This document shows positions 36,214-50,233 of a stretch of 64,000 bases of DNA, in pieces. The position numbers and the translations under genes were made by a program. The notes under the pieces are model-generated. The model was not told the origin of the DNA. It was given only the letters and a program-made list of their open reading frames with translations, and made no database searches. Each line of letters begins with the position of its first letter. The stretch's first letter is position 1. The stretch is from contig OX104113.1 of NCBI GenBank assembly GCA_944474755.1, forward strand, positions 59,664,074 to 59,728,073, given 5' to 3'. This DNA is from Limnoperna fortunei (Eukaryota > Mollusca > Bivalvia > Mytilida > Modiolidae).

Positions 36214-36979
36214 TTCTTCCGTAAATAGCTTATTTTTTGTACAGCTGAGCTTACGCGCACACCTCTGTACTCGTTGCGGCATCCAATCAAAACGCATGAA
36301 ACAAGAACGTTCTTGTTTAACGTTTTTTTCGTAAGTTCTGATTAGATGAAAGAGACAATGGAGTCTTAAACAATGAAGTTCATAGGATATGGCGATGTGG
36401 AAGTTGTTGGTTAACGAAGAAATAGGTATCACATAAAATTTATATCACTCGTGGATGATCACCTGGTCTTTCCCAAAAACCTATATTAATCTTTGCGCGA
36501 AGGGAGCGAAATGGAAGTTCACACGTACTTCCCAAAAAGCGGATGAAAGTACCTATTCCGTAAATCAACAACTTTTACATCGCGAAATCCTATAGACTCT
36601 CAATTGTTAATATCCGACATCCAAAAAGAACGTGGGTTCGAGTCTCGCTGCCGGATCGGCTCCACTCTTAGTTGACAGGAATTACAAAGTTTCCTACCAA
36701 GGGTCTGGGGTTTTCGTAGGGTACTTCGGCTTCATCCTCCAATGAAAACTGTTCGCCAAATCTGAAAAATTGGTAATATTGGTGTTAAACACTATTCAAA
36801 TAAACAAACCAATCAGAATGTGCCCGAAACAAGGAACAAGAATGTTAAACAAGAACGTTGTTATGTTACCATAACAACGTTCTTGTATTAATTTATTGAC
36901 GCAACGAAAAAAGATGAGTGCGAGTTAGCTCCTCTGTATGGGGTCATGTGTACCAGAAATCGGCAATGTACGGAAGAAC
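36214..36979. mobile_element. 766-bp TTCTTCCGTA-ended TIR element, interrupted by a SINE
   Basis: The left end TTCTTCCGTAAAT and right end ATGTACGGAAGAA are inverted, and each arm matches the partial copy at 3921. The right arm retains the AAGAACGTTGTTATG hairpin (36851-36884). The SINE at about 36628-36815 lies between the arms, so it inserted later. There is no coding region. Confidence 0.7.
36628..36815 (+). mobile_element. tRNA-derived SINE, head mostly lost
   Basis: It starts near box B (GTGGGTTCGAGTCTC). The GGGTACTTCGGCTTCATCC core and a tail ending TGGTGTTAAACACTATTCAAA plus AAACAAACC follow. It is nested inside the 36214-36979 TIR element. Confidence 0.75.
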
Positions 36980-38828
36980 ATGCTATCAACTGGTTTAAAC
37001 TTTGGTATGAGACATATTTAAATTCAATTTTGAAAATGTACAGCGAGTGGAATAACACTATTGCTTAGAAAAAACCTTCTTAAAATAACCCGTAGCTATA
37101 GACGTCCACAAGATAATGTTGTTTCTGATATCCACTCTGATATTTCCTCCTTTTATTACGTACATATTTTTATGTGACAAGAGTGTCGTTTTAAAAACTA
37201 AATACCAGTATTATACATATACTGATGACGTTAGACGAGAAAAATGACAATTTCGGATAGCACACTATTGAAAGAGTCTGAGATACGGGTGTATATAAAT
37301 ATTCGTAGTAAATCCATCATTGAATCTACTCTAGACTATTTATGAGAAGAAGTTTTGCACTTAACATAACGCTAAATATTCTCAAAAGAGCTAATTAAGA
37401 TGGAATCAATATCTGAAGTCCACTCAGACATGAAAAGAAATATATCGGAAACATTTATAGAGATACACAAAATGAAATACTTCACTATGAAATGGTGCTA
37501 GTGCAATGTTGCCTGTACCGGAGGTATCGAGGTAAAAATGTTATTAAAGGAAATTTTAATGGCAGATTATCGCAGAATGCATGAAACAATTCATTCCCTT
37601 AAATTGACCTTAATTATTGTAGTAAACAATAAAACAATTTATTAACGTTAATAACCTATAACCGTATTCCAAATGCAATGTTATACAATGCAATAACTTG
37701 TATATATACAACATTAATTTGTTTTATCGCCATGTACATATGATAAGCAACTACATATATTACACATAGATAATTGTGCCGTAAGTTTTTCTATATACCT
37801 TAAATAAATGGTATACTTCATATTGTTAAACTGTTCTGGTTTTAGTTTTTAAAATCAAAGAAGTAACTGAAAAGGACCTGTTTCTCTATTCTAGTTATTG
37901 TTATAGACAGTCACATAAAAAAGTCAAAAACTAATTTCTGGGGTTAAACGTCAAGTGGTATAAATTTAAAAAATCAGTATGATTAGTTTTAATTTGATCA
38001 AAAAGAATCCCAAATAATGATTACAAGAATAATTGAGGAGGAAAAAGTTGTATTACTCTTTTAAAATTTACAGTCTTCGTTGTCTTGGTATTTTCTTATA
38101 ACGTCCAGATTCAATTAATAGACATTATTACTTCCTCTGCGAAGAATCAACAAACCAAGTTTTTTATCTTATGATCTTATTTACTTAATGCACTCGATGT
38201 TTTTGTTCCGGTTTGTTTTTGTTTGTTGTTCCTTTACACCCATAATGATCATGATTCTTTTGGAAATTATTCCGACGATTAATAATCTTATATGTTGGTT
38301 AACAGCGCATGCTATGTGTACTTGCAGCTATAGCGTCAGCGAAAAATTAAGACATGGAGTCGTTATATAAAGGCAAAATAGATGGGAAAATGCTGGGGAG
38401 GAATAAATACTGTCATATTTTGATACAATCGTACACTTTGTGCAAATTATGAAATTAAATTAATTGTTTTCACGCGCAGGGCCATGGGATAGTATTTGTC
38501 TAGTGTAAAAATGTAAAGCACTATTATTAAAGGTTAATATATTGAAAACGTCCTCTAATGTAAATGCAGGAAACTTATAACAAAAGTCAAAAATTATTTA
38601 TAGAAAATTCTAAATGTGTCATGATCGAGATTATGAAAAATAATTTGTTTTTGATTGTTAAATGAATATTTTGATCTCAACTTATTTTAATGTAAATTGT
38701 AAACTGATAATGCAGTTTTTACTAATTGTTTTATTTTTATTTTTTAAATTCAATTAGTATTTATTTTAACCCATTCACCGATATTTCATGCAGGTAAAAA
38801 CACTCTTTTGTTGTGTTCTGAACAAATC
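36980..38828. other. Intronic sequence, no feature supported
   Basis: No gene, and no repeat matched elsewhere in the window. Confidence 0.35.
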
Positions 38829-38950
38829 ATTACTCTCTTTCTGTGTTTTATGTTTTTGGTTTTTGTGTTGTGTTTGTCTATATCCGGATTTGTAACTGTC
38901 CCTTGGCTTTTGGCTAATGTTGTTTTGTCGGTTTTATTTGCTATTATCTA
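38829..38950 (+). mobile_element. Penelope-like element 3' fragment
   Basis: TTACTCTCTTTCTGTGTTTT...CTGTCCCTTGGCTTTTGGCT matches the reverse complement of 59520-59645 almost base for base. That is the 3' part of the minus-strand Penelope-like copy. It is only about 120 bp. Confidence 0.7.
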
Positions 38951-40096
38951 ATGGGGATTCATAAAACATTTATTCTAATATCTATTTTTTGTACATTTTA
39001 TGTCTATTCATTGTAAATATTTACACCAAAAACTTAAATACAGCATAATGGCAAAATTTGCATTTGTATTCCACACTACAAACACATTATACATGTATAC
39101 ATGATGAAAACTTTAAGGACAAACTGTTTCTAACAAACGGCTACGAAGGACCAAATATTCACACTTATATGAAGTGGTTTCCATGGTTTCTTTAATTAAA
39201 CTCTCATCACGCATTACTACAGTTCAACATATAGTGTGGTGATTATTGGATAAATACAGTATAGATTCCAATATTGAAACAGAACATTAGTTAGAAAGAA
39301 AAGACTATTTCAATTAATACAATACAGTCTTCCAAGGACGCCACGATTCTTCTATAACCAGAATCAAAGACATTTACCACATATACAATACGTTTGTAAA
39401 TCGATAAAAGGTACATCATCTCAACGGGAAAATGACCACAATATCTGTCTACAATCTCTAATAAGTAGCTTCACTAGTGTCACGGATTGTTCTGAAGTCG
39501 TCAATCTCAAACGCGGCTAGCGAAAGTTTATAATGACAAACGTTACGAAACAATACGTATGCATTACATTGTGTGGGTCTGACCGTGAGATGTTATTACA
39601 TGGTTGGTGACATTGAATGTAAACTGTTTCAGAAAAAGGTGATGTTATGATATAGAGCAAATTAAGTTAATAGATACATTCGTATTTATAATAATAGTTT
39701 TTATAAAAACCCATACAATTAAAAGGAAAGGAACATTATGTTAGTATACAATTATCAACTACACGTACCCGCGAATTAATCTTTCATATTAAGAAACGGA
39801 TAAAATATTAAAACGTTTCAATATTTTTCAGTTTTATCGGAAGGAGTGGGAAGGGACACTTTCACACATTTGATTTTCTGCCGACAACTCTTGTTTTTTG
39901 AAAAGCAGGATTTGGCAAAAGTCCAAACTTTCACACAGTATACGAAATAATAATTTGCTAATACAATTGTGAGAATTTCTAAGAGTATAATCACTGAATC
40001 ATTTAGAATGCGCGAATCGAAGGCAAGGTCAACACTATTCCGAGAAATTTTAAAGAATTATTTATTTTCACAATAATTGAATCAGTTTGTTCTCTT
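38951..40096. other. Intronic sequence, no feature supported
   Basis: No recognised feature. Confidence 0.35.
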
Positions 40097-40598
40097 CCTG
40101 AAGTTTACCCCATTCATACAGGGTCCTAAGAGTAAGAGAAGTGTTATATAAAAAAAAAAAGACTAATGCAAAATTATTTATCTATGTTTTTTTTACATCT
40201 GACTGACATGATGCTGTTTTATCCTTTACAGTAAAGACATATAGAAACGATGACACAGTTCGAGGGAATTAATTAAATTTGAATACTTCATTTTATAAAT
40301 TGTGATACGTTGTATTTGAAAGTAATTTTTCAGAAGATTAAGACCATAGTGGAAGAAAACAATTCATACAAGATAAGCTCTTTACAATAAAAGGTGTCAA
40401 AAAGTGACACAAGAACAACTTGTAAGGAGATTTTTACGTGATACATACATAACAATCTACGACTAAGACACCTCCAACTAAACATCCTATCCGACGCACA
40501 ACCACATTCACTCTGGAGAGCTAATTTTACACCTCAGAATACATTAAGACATTTAGATCATGTTCTTATGACCCTGTATGAATGGGGTAAACTGCACG
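40097..40598. mobile_element. 502-bp inverted-repeat unit, ~39-bp ends
   Basis: GTTTACCCCATTCATACAGG.. (40103-40125) is exactly inverted at 40570-40592, with weaker similarity extending to about 39 bp. The interior holds a small hairpin, GTGTCAAAAAGTGACAC (40396-40412). A short TIR element is likely; no target duplication was resolved. Confidence 0.6.
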
Positions 40599-43500
40599 AA
40601 GAGAAAAAAAAACTTATTCTATTATTGCGACAATAAGAAAACCTACATTTTCAACAACAACAAAAAAAATCTAAAAACAAATCTTTTAAATTTTAACAGT
40701 TTGCATCCAGGAAAATGTTCGTTCAAACTACATCGTTTGATAGTCATGAATTCATGGGTAAATTAATTAATTGAAATGTTTTTCAATATTTTTAAAATAA
40801 ACATATCTTATATTTTGTTGACATTTTGTATATGACCGTAAAATTAGAGTTGCAATAAATTGTACCAAATATTTATATTAAAATGCACTAGACTTGAATT
40901 TAATTTGCAACGTTACCACTGAGCTTGTCAAACATGGATTACGGAGATGTTTCAGCTTTTATGTCTGCCCGATGCCCTAGATAAAAGAATTGTTCATTGC
41001 CTGCAATGTAGTTGTGACTTATGGTCTAATACTGTAAAGTGGTCGGCCACAGAGGTGGAAGCATGTTTGGATTACTAACAGGTCACTTTTCTGAAGGAAG
41101 AAATGCTATAAATTATGGGTTTAAATAGTCGCATTTTCTTAGTGTGCTTTTGTCTCCTCTTTTAAATGATCTTGAGTGTGTACATAATATTATAGAGAAA
41201 TTGTCTGGGCGGTCGTAATTTGACTTGACAATCTATACAAGGAAACACAAACTGTTTCATATCTTTATTGATTGATCATTTACTAGAATGTTGTAGATGA
41301 TTTTTGTCATGGCAGTATAACTTCAACTATCTGCTGGACGAGCATCGTCGGAAACCCACGTCCGGTCGCGTTCTTGATTTGCTACCACTTACCGATAAGT
41401 TGTATTAGACGTTGGCTGCCGACGATGCTGGACAAGAACAATTATACAGACACTGATTCATCAAAAATGAAAAAGACTACTGGCATAAAATTGGAAAACT
41501 AAGTAGTGTTGAGTAAGAAAGTACAATTTTGGTATTTTTGTAAAGGCATATTTAAAAACTGACATAAACTAGAATATAATTTTAATGCTTCTATCATCGT
41601 ATATTTTGATACAAGTATGTGCAATAATTATGTGACAGACTGCTTTTCGTCTGCATATTTACTTGGCCTAATGATCTGCGACTGTCAACTTCAATTTACA
41701 TATTCTCTGATCAATAACCATTGAGAATAAATCGCCAGATTTCCATTAACTCTTTGGCAGAAATAAGGACACTCCAAATCTGTCAAGCGATAATGCTGCG
41801 TTAAGGATTGGGAAAGAAACTTCCACGTCAAAGTTCTCCAGGGTTTAATGAGATGACAATAAAACTGCAATTAAGATGCATTTACTGGTAATTCGGGAGT
41901 AAACACAGTTTTAGATTTGATGCAAAATATACAAATTTTACTTTAATTCTGCGCAGATTACTTAAATGTTTTTAATCAATCAGATAGATACTAGTAGATT
42001 GAATATTTTGGAAAAGATATCTAAAGTAAAGATAAATGGCTTTATAATAATAATTTATTATTATTATCATGATTATTATTTGTAAAAATGTATATTCAGA
42101 ACATGTAGGCAAAACTAAAGTCTCTTACGACTTGCCTATTTCTTGGTAGCCAAATTCGACTATTTTTTTTAGATGCAAGGGACTTTTTGTGACTTGCTTG
42201 CAATTACAATAAGCACTTGTTTACTTTATATTTCAGTTTAATAAATAGGAATAATACAAATATAATATAAATATTTAACAAAATATACAGACTTTGAAAT
42301 TCGTTAATTAATTCGGACTTATTTTCGAAGATGTTGCGAGACGCAAAACGTTGTTCATATGCAGATTGCTACTGTAATGTAAAAAAATTGATGGCCTGTC
42401 ATTACTGTCTATCTTTCGTCAAGTATTTGATTTGGTTCCATCTAGTACCGGGTTGTTGTTATCTTTTTTTTGTTAAAAGTTGGCATACTAATGGGTACAC
42501 ATTGCACTTCCTACTGATAGTTAGATTTTCTAATGCCTTTTACGAAACAAGAAAGACAAGATCATGTAAGAATCGTTTAATTTCAGCATTTGCTATACAA
42601 ATTATGCATTTATAAGCAACGTAGTATTTTATATTTTTTAATATGATGGTAGCTTGAAGTTTTGTTGATAAAACCTTAATGCATTCGAAAAATATAAGCT
42701 AATCGATAAAGCCCACACATTACACAGAGACATTCAATGAATAAATAAATAAATAAATTGTTAATAGCACCTCTACTCTAATGACAATATTACAATTATA
42801 TTGTTCAAAAAGATTTAGCTTCATGCATAGGCTTACTTTTATTCAAAAGGATGTATTATACTGATTATGCGTTATAGTACCACAATGCTGCTTTTAATAC
42901 TTGCATCTTGCATTTTTTGAATAGAGTGTAAAATTAAATTGTGCGATCGATATGGTTCTTATAATGCGGTGACACGGTGAATTAATGAGATGTAAATTGT
43001 AAACAAGTTTTGTGGAAGACGAACAGACATTGAAATTTAAAATAAAAACATTTTATCTTATTTTCTAATATCAAAGTATTCTTAACCGTGATATGAATTG
43101 TAAAAAGATAAAACAAATGTTTTAGCCATCAGAACTTTTCGAAACATTGCTAAAGATGAGAAAAATGCTTTTATAGAAGACAGACAAATATAAATCTAGA
43201 GCATGACAAATTCAATATATTGCAAACCTTCACATTTGACTTTTTGTTATTTTGTGTTATTAAATTTTAAATATTGTATTAATAATACGAGGAGTCATTC
43301 ATGCGTAATTGCACTTTCTCAATGATAATAAGAAATCAAAATAATAATTTGTAACTAAATCATTTAATTGGTGGACTGTTCAAGGATACGCACTGAGACC
43401 TTAATAAGACATTCTAATACTAATACGCTCCTGAAATAAAAGATCTGTCGTCTCTATTGTATTGGCGATGAACGATACAACTTGTTTGATTGGAGATACA

Positions 43501-44545
43501 TTTCAAAGACACTTCCCAAGTCTCTGCGGCTTCAACCGAACAGAAACACAAATCGATCTTTTATTTTATCGCGATGCTACAGTCTGTCAATATGCAAAGT
43601 TTGTATAATACCATACAAATATTTATGGAAACAATACAAATACTCAATTGCGATATCTATAAAATAAAAATACCGTTCTTGACACTTGATAAATGACGAT
43701 ACTTACGGTATATTTCATTATAATGTATGACATGTGTGCAATAAACTAGAGTTATTGTTAACATTGCATGATGCCCGTTCGGCTAATTACAGTCGATGGC
43801 CTTAACATTTGAAAACAAGTCAACAGTTATTAGTAACCTGGCTTAAGTAGGACATTATATAACACCGCATAACTGCAGTTTCAAAACATAATTGAGAGGG
43901 TACAACTTACTAAAATATATGTCACATTATATGATTTAACTACTCTTGCAAATAGATAGTAAAAAGTAGTTTATCAATGATTGAATTTTATAACAAAATT
44001 TTTGGTCTTTCCGCTTTCTATGGGACAATATAAGTACTGACATATAAATGTGTAGCTGGACGAATTAATTACTATAAAGACAGAGTTTTATAGTGTTTTA
44101 ACTCTAAAATGGCTCCTATATTATTTTTACAATGTCATATTTATAAATGGACTAATAAATAGAGCAGAATCGACCACCTTGTTTCTTAGCATTGTGTACA
44201 GACCATAACCGTAGAATGATCACCACATGAATTGGGTATATAGGAAATCGAACAACATTTGAATTAGTAAAAACGAAAATAGTTATTTTATTAAATTTTC
44301 TGAAAGATTTCCATATTATTTATTCGTCTACCTGTAACTGTTTTTTTAAATAGTGTTTTGTATCGTTTAAGTAAGTTTCAAGGAGTCATTTCTGTCATGA
44401 AATTATAGAAATGAAGCCATTAAACGAGACTGAATTCTGAATTAGTTTAAGTAGCTTAGATGGTGGATAATTATACAATAGTTGTTTATATAGAATGCAT
44501 TGTCATGATATCTTGACTTCACAATGCCCAATCCAAAGGCGAGTG
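40599..44545. other. Intronic sequence, little structure
   Basis: (AATA)n is at about 42737-42757. An imperfect inverted pair, GCATCGTCGG against CCGACGATGC, is at 41343-41432. The 94-codon ORF at 42331-42615 is Cys-rich at its N-terminus but not recognisable and has no repeat or splice support. Confidence 0.35.
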
Positions 44546-45136
44546 TACACTGTAAAAACAAGTGTTAATCATTTAACACATTTATTAACACCTTACCAAT
44601 AACACTTAATTAACACGTTAAAGTGTATATAAAATAACATGTTAAAGTGTTTTTCTGTAAACATTTAGTGTTAGGCTTTTAACATTCTGTAATGTTAATA
44701 TAATAACGCATATGTGAAAGACTAAACACATGTGTTATCGAAATAACATGTTAATGTGTGTATAGAAAAACATGTTACACGTTAAAATGGCCAATAACAC
44801 TTAATTAACACATTAACTGTGTTAATAAATGGAATGTGTTAATAACTTAACACTGTGTTATAACCTAGTGTTACACAAATAACATGTTAATCAATGTAGG
44901 AAACAAATAATGACAAAGGTGGAAGATTTGTGGGATAGGGCTAGGCCATCAGCAGAACTAAACTAGAAAAACTAAGGTTTAAACTATCAGAATTCATGAA
45001 ACATGACTTAAAAGGTCGTTGCTTTCAAATGTGGACAAAAAAACCCACAGTATCTTTGATCTTCTGCTCTTGATAGTTATTTTGTGATATTTCTTGTTTA
45101 AACAAAGACAAAAATATCTGATACCTTTAATTTTAC

Positions 45137-45460
45137 CTATATTGATAGTCATATATCATAATAACAAACAGATCATATACTTCTATAGCACAAAACACTA
45201 CATGTACATTGGAAATGTTAGATGTTTCAGTCCAGTTTGCAAGCAGCTTAATGTCCGAGTAAGAAAACACAACACCAATAAATGAATGTACACAGTCGTG
45301 ATTCTTGTAATTGTTTTTCATTTCTTCTTGACAGTTTATCTGAGAACTTAATCCAGTTGTTGGCTTTATTTTGGTATTAGGATCACTATCCAGAAAAATT
45401 AACACTTTAGGTGCCTCCTCCTCATCAGTCCTGAACATTTTTTCCTCGAGTTGATCTACA
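45137..45460 (-). CDS. Unknown protein, exon B, inside the CACTA-like element
   Basis: It is open for about 108 codons on the minus strand, from an AG acceptor at 45461 (ATTCACAG|TGTAGAT; an alternative acceptor at 45471 starts the exon at 45470) to ATAG|GTAAAA at 45137. The GTAAAA donor overlaps a TAA stop, so this may be internal or last. Joined to exon A through the 45461 acceptor, the frame is continuous. Composition is coding-like and acidic early (FRTDEEEAPKVLIFLDSDP), then hydrophobic late. No family recognised. It could be a transposon accessory protein or a captured host gene. Confidence 0.5.
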
Positions 45461-45696
45461 CTGTGAATATCCTGTAATTTACAATATAAAAGCAATAAAT
45501 AAATATGTCAGACAGCAATGTTAAAAAATGACTATTAAACGATTTTTATAAGACTGTTCAACTATAACATACATTTATCCACCCTTCAGATTAAGCATGA
45601 TTTTAACATGATTAAACATTCTTTAGTAGTGGTATTTCAGACAGACAGAACTTTTATTTTTTTTATTCAATTCAATTCATTTAGACTTCAACATAC

Positions 45697-45800
45697 CTGT
45701 ATAACTCCCATGCAAGGTTGCATTTAACTCCCTTTTCTTTTTGTGCTTCAGCATCTGCCAATGCATGGAATAATTCTATACCTTTATTGCTGTCTGATCC
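45697..45800 (-). CDS. Unknown protein, exon A, inside the CACTA-like element
   Basis: A 104-bp open segment lies between a good acceptor (CTTATAG|GGATCAG) and a good donor (ACAG|GTATGT) on the minus strand. It encodes 34 residues plus two bases, including ELFHALADAEAQKEKGVKC. Its phase fits exon B across a 236-bp intron. No family recognised. The upstream coding start is not resolved. Confidence 0.5.
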
Positions 45801-46229
45801 CTATAAGTAATACATGTATATGATTTCAATTAACAATTTTTTAAAGAAATTATTAGTCCTTATTCTATGACAAAAATAAAAGTGTTTATGACTGAACATG
45901 CCGAAGGAAGACATCAAAAGTATATTTTGACGGGAATAATCAAATTATTATTTTTAACTTTTTCAATTCATCATACCGAACCCATATTTTCAACTTAAAA
46001 TACTATACTAGTAAATTTAAATCATTCTTGTACACACTTACTATGCGATTACACAAATCTTTTATAAATATACATTGTACAGTTATATTACATATTGAAT
46101 TATGCAGAATTATTTGTAACAAAGACACTTCAACAACATCAAAGCCGATTTGTGTTCAAAGCACATGTAGTTACATTCCGTCTACATTTTGTCTAGACGA
46201 AGGAAGTTTGTATTTGCACATTGTGTACC

Positions 46230-46253
46230 CCCCCCCCCCCCCCAAAAAAAAAA
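46230..46253 (+). repeat. C14-A10 homopolymer junction
   Basis: A run of C followed at once by a run of A, inside the CACTA-like element. The run lengths are assembly-sensitive. Confidence 0.9.
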
Positions 46254-46468
46254 TCTTCATGGAAGAAAAATTTGGTCAAAAATTTATTTGAAATGAGAGG
46301 AGGCAAAAGATATAACTAATCTACTGTAATTACTGTGATGACTGGAAATTTTAAAAAATAGTGAACAAGCACTGTTTGCACACTACATATAATATGCACG
46401 GGTCCTACCAAATTTTTCGTTATACTGCCACAAACTGTATGTTAACAGTATACACAAAACTAACTTGA

Positions 46469-46702
46469 CTAGTCACAGGGCATGTATGCACAAATTAATA
46501 CGGCGTTGATGTTCGACAGGGCTGCTACATTAAAAACAAAACAGACTGTTGGTAATTTTAAGGACTTAAAATGAAGACAAGTGTAACCCTCTGCCCGTCC
46601 ATCTTGAAGACGTGCCACAAAATCATTTGCATGCAGATGCCAATTAAATTCTGTGTTAATTTATTGAAACAAATTTGTAAATACAATAGTATATTACTTA
46701 CG
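46469..46702 (-). CDS. Possible upstream exon(s) of the CACTA-borne gene
   Basis: A strong donor (TTTTCC|GTAAGTAAT at 46702/46701) is followed by a 51-bp putative intron ending AACACAG (46651). A ~60-codon open frame then begins (FNWHLHANDFVARLQDGRAE) and stops at 46469. The frame of the exon before this intron, and the link from this frame to exon A, were not resolved. Low confidence. Confidence 0.3.
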
Positions 46703-47378
46703 GAAAAGAAGTTCTGTGGTCAGAATTGGTAATTAAACAACAACTGTCTCTGTCTTTCGACTTCAAACAAAGGAATGGTGCTAACAATTAAAATCTGCGC
46801 GGTACATTTTAATGACAACATGACATCGACCACGTGATGATCTAGTAGGAACATCAATTAACACATCTTAATATTAACACAGGCGTAGTGGATTTACCAC
46901 ACATGTTAATATGGTATTATATTGAAGCCAATACTGGTGTTTTAAACGGATAAATGAAACAAGATTTAATTATATATACGTCGAAATATTCAAAAATTAT
47001 ATTTGTACGGATAGACCATTTCTGTCTGAACATACGCAGAAGAAACAGAAATGACTTGAACCCAAATGTGACTGGCTTTTAAAGTATATTTATAAAGATA
47101 GAAAATAAGTGTTCCTAAATCCCAACTACAATGTATTACAATCAATTATTGGGGAGAAAACATTCTACGTTACAAGCATTGTCATTTTTTAAAAGTTTGT
47201 AGCCGCCGATCTACTCTTGCGATAATAGTAATTTTAATTAACACTTTAACATGTCTAATATGTTTAAAAATAACACATGGAGTTTCAATATTAACATCCC
47301 AACGTTAATGTATAAACGCCTGCATAAAACTTTTAACGCATTAACATGTTAAATCGTAACACTATTTTTTACAGTGTA

Positions 47379-50233
47379 TTATTAATGTTGAGTTCTGTCA
47401 AGTAACATGACAAATGCTAGTTATATAAAGAACTATTATATACTGATTTCATTGAAGAATTAAGAAACGATCTGTATTGTCGGTATTATTTTATTTGTAG
47501 TTGTTTGCTGTGTGACTTGAATGTTGGCAACATGAATATCATTTTTCAGTAATTTTCTAAACTTTATCTGAATAACAAATATTAAGTGATAAAATGTATA
47601 TCTTTGAATTATCAAAGCGAATTTTGTAGTAGAAAAAACATGAAAGAGTTTGATGAATTATGAACAATCGTGTCTGCTTTCTATTCAACATCGAACAACA
47701 ACCATTTTGTACAAAGACTTTTCAAATATTACACTGAAGTTAACGATTCTACAAACACACTGCTAAATACAATTGTAACGTAGCAGAAATCGTGTAGTAA
47801 TTGTTTTTCTTAGATATTTTTAAATCGGTGATGTCGAAGTTAAAATTCCATTTCCGCAATTTCGCGTGGTATGGATTATTTCGTAACTAAACTACATGAT
47901 CTTAAAAAAATCATTATATTTTCTGCGAACAACTCAAATAGTCATTTCGTTGCAGATTTAAGTAGTTATCCAAACGACACAGAGAGATTATATGTCAGCT
48001 CATTATTTTTTTAAAAAGTTTTCTTTCGTTAAACAGATGGATGTTTTGTGTATCCCATTCATTTCCGGAAGCAAGATGATGTGAAACGTCAGATATTGTA
48101 TAACGTTGTATTTGTCTGATTAGTCCCAGTTTAATATTAAACTTAATCTCTATGCACCAGGAGGAGCAAAAATATTTAGCTATTTATCTGTTATATTTTG
48201 AAAAGACCACATCGTTTAATTTGATGAAAAAGAATATTATAGTTTGAGAAGATATTAATTGAATGTGAAATTTTTTTATTTATATGTGAATACAACAAAA
48301 ATAAATTAATACATACTTGTGTACTTTTGTTAATAAGTTGTGTAATGAAACTAATTATAACAACACTACCGCCTGTGTATTTCGCACAACCAGTCAACGT
48401 CTGATGAAGATCTTTGGTCTAAAACAAAATATTGCGTTCCTGCTGTATTATTTGTATTTAATAGAGTCGTTATAATTTTTTCCATTAGACAATTATCAAT
48501 CTGCATCTGACCGTTCCAACACTAATTAAACTAGATTGTCAGGTATTTATACTAGTGGGAATAAAGTAAATGTTGTTGACATTTAAAATTGCAAACTGTG
48601 ATTCTGGATTTTTCTTTTATTTTGGTGTATATTTCATACAACTAAAGTTGTACAGTGAACTGATAAAGCTTAAATTCGTAATACCATGTTTTTGAAACTT
48701 ATAATTTCGGTGTAATTTGTTCTCCTTTGGATCTTTAAAATATATATATGTATTAAATTAAGTGCCTTGTTTCATTAACAGTGTATTGTTTTGTGTACAA
48801 ATAGTAGTTTCTCCACTTCTTTTCCAAAAGTCATTAATTACTATGATCAATTAACATGTTATGAGGGTTTATGCTTTCATACAAAATATGTCAACAAAGT
48901 AATCGCGCAAAACGTATACAAACTAAAACTTTCAGAGCTGAAAGGTAAACATTGCCGGAATACATTCTTACATGAAACACAATACAGCTTATTACACAGT
49001 AACACTAAACTTAAGTTTAACCATAAATACTATTAAAGATACAAACAAAATATTTACCGTATATATACAACTGCACGTTATATTTTCTTTCTAAGAATGT
49101 TTTTGTCTTCAACCGTTCACATTTTTCCGTTATGAACCCACTACGTTGGTGACTAAGTGTTGCTACTGACACTTTTCTGTATTGATACAGGCGTAGATTT
49201 ACTCCAATAGGTACCACCACCACGTTCCTTACACACCATAAGCTATGTCTATGCTTACGAATAGATCAATTTAACTTTAGTTTGTCATTGCAATTAGCCA
49301 TAAACGTTTGTAGCAATGAAATGTAAACATAGTGCTTTTAGTGTAAAGGAATTTATCTGTCGAATCAAGAAAACGATTAGTTGTGTAAGTCGCTGATATT
49401 GCAGACAATATATTTCTCTGTTTAATTGTAAAAAAAACTTTACGAGGCAAGACAAACAATTTTAACAATGGTACACAAATATAATTTGAGAACTTTGTCA
49501 TTTTCAGCAAATTTCTTATATGATATTGTTTTGTGTAAACTCTTACATTTTTTTTTAAACAGTCGACAAACTTTTTTACATTCTTTCATTCCAAATTAAT
49601 TAAACAATTGCATTGCGAACCGGCCATTTCTGACTTTTGCGACTTTATTATATTATTTATTTTTTGTTTGTTTGCGAAAGTGTCAAAATAATGTATATTC
49701 CACAGTTTTATAGCGATAATAGTATTACCGTCTTATTATTTCTGTAACAATATTGTCTGATGTATACAACGTTTCGTATACATTACCTAATTTTGCATAG
49801 AATAAGCTGCAGATGCACACACAGATCATTAAATTGGTCTCTCTGATGTATGGTCTCGTTAAATGTACATCTTTGAATCAAATATTTTGATATTTTGAAA
49901 TAAACCATGATTTCATTTTACATCTTAATTATTACGTACAATCTCTTTATCTATTGCATCTTTAAACAAGAGTTCAAGTTAGTCATTCATATTAAGAAGG
50001 CTTACTACAAGTGAATTTGATTATCAGTCGTAAATGCGAGTTCGAATATATTAACCTATGATAAGCTGGTTAACTTTTCATTAGTTCTTTTGAAATAATG
50101 TTCATGAGTCACAGTTATAGTTTGCATCCGCTATCATAATTGTAAGGTCTGAGAACATACATTCCCAGTGTTCAACCCACAGAGATTCCCAACGCTTACG
50201 CAGATGACAGATAGGGGAGGTCCTTTCGTTGAC
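47379..50233. other. Intronic sequence, no feature supported
   Basis: AT-rich. The 48791-49036 ORF (81 codons) has no family features. Confidence 0.35.

Larger units (their letters stand above)
44548..47376. mobile_element. 2.8-kb CACTA-like element (CACTGTAAAAA ends)
   Basis: The left terminus CACTGTAAAAACAAGTGTTA and right terminus (inverse) CACTGTAAAAAATAGTGTTA form TIRs of about 30 bp flanked by TA on both sides (44546-44547, 47377-47378). Both subterminal regions (44548-44890; 46855-46915 and 47230-47376) are packed with GTGTTAA/AACATGTTA words in both orientations, as in CACTA (EnSpm) elements, whose ends also begin CACT. No transposase was found. The middle carries minus-strand exons that read as a spliced gene. 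Confidence 0.75.

Noticed and set aside
42331..42615. 94-codon ORF with several Cys
   Set aside because: No family pattern, no signal-like start and no splice support. It is within chance length for many kilobases scanned.
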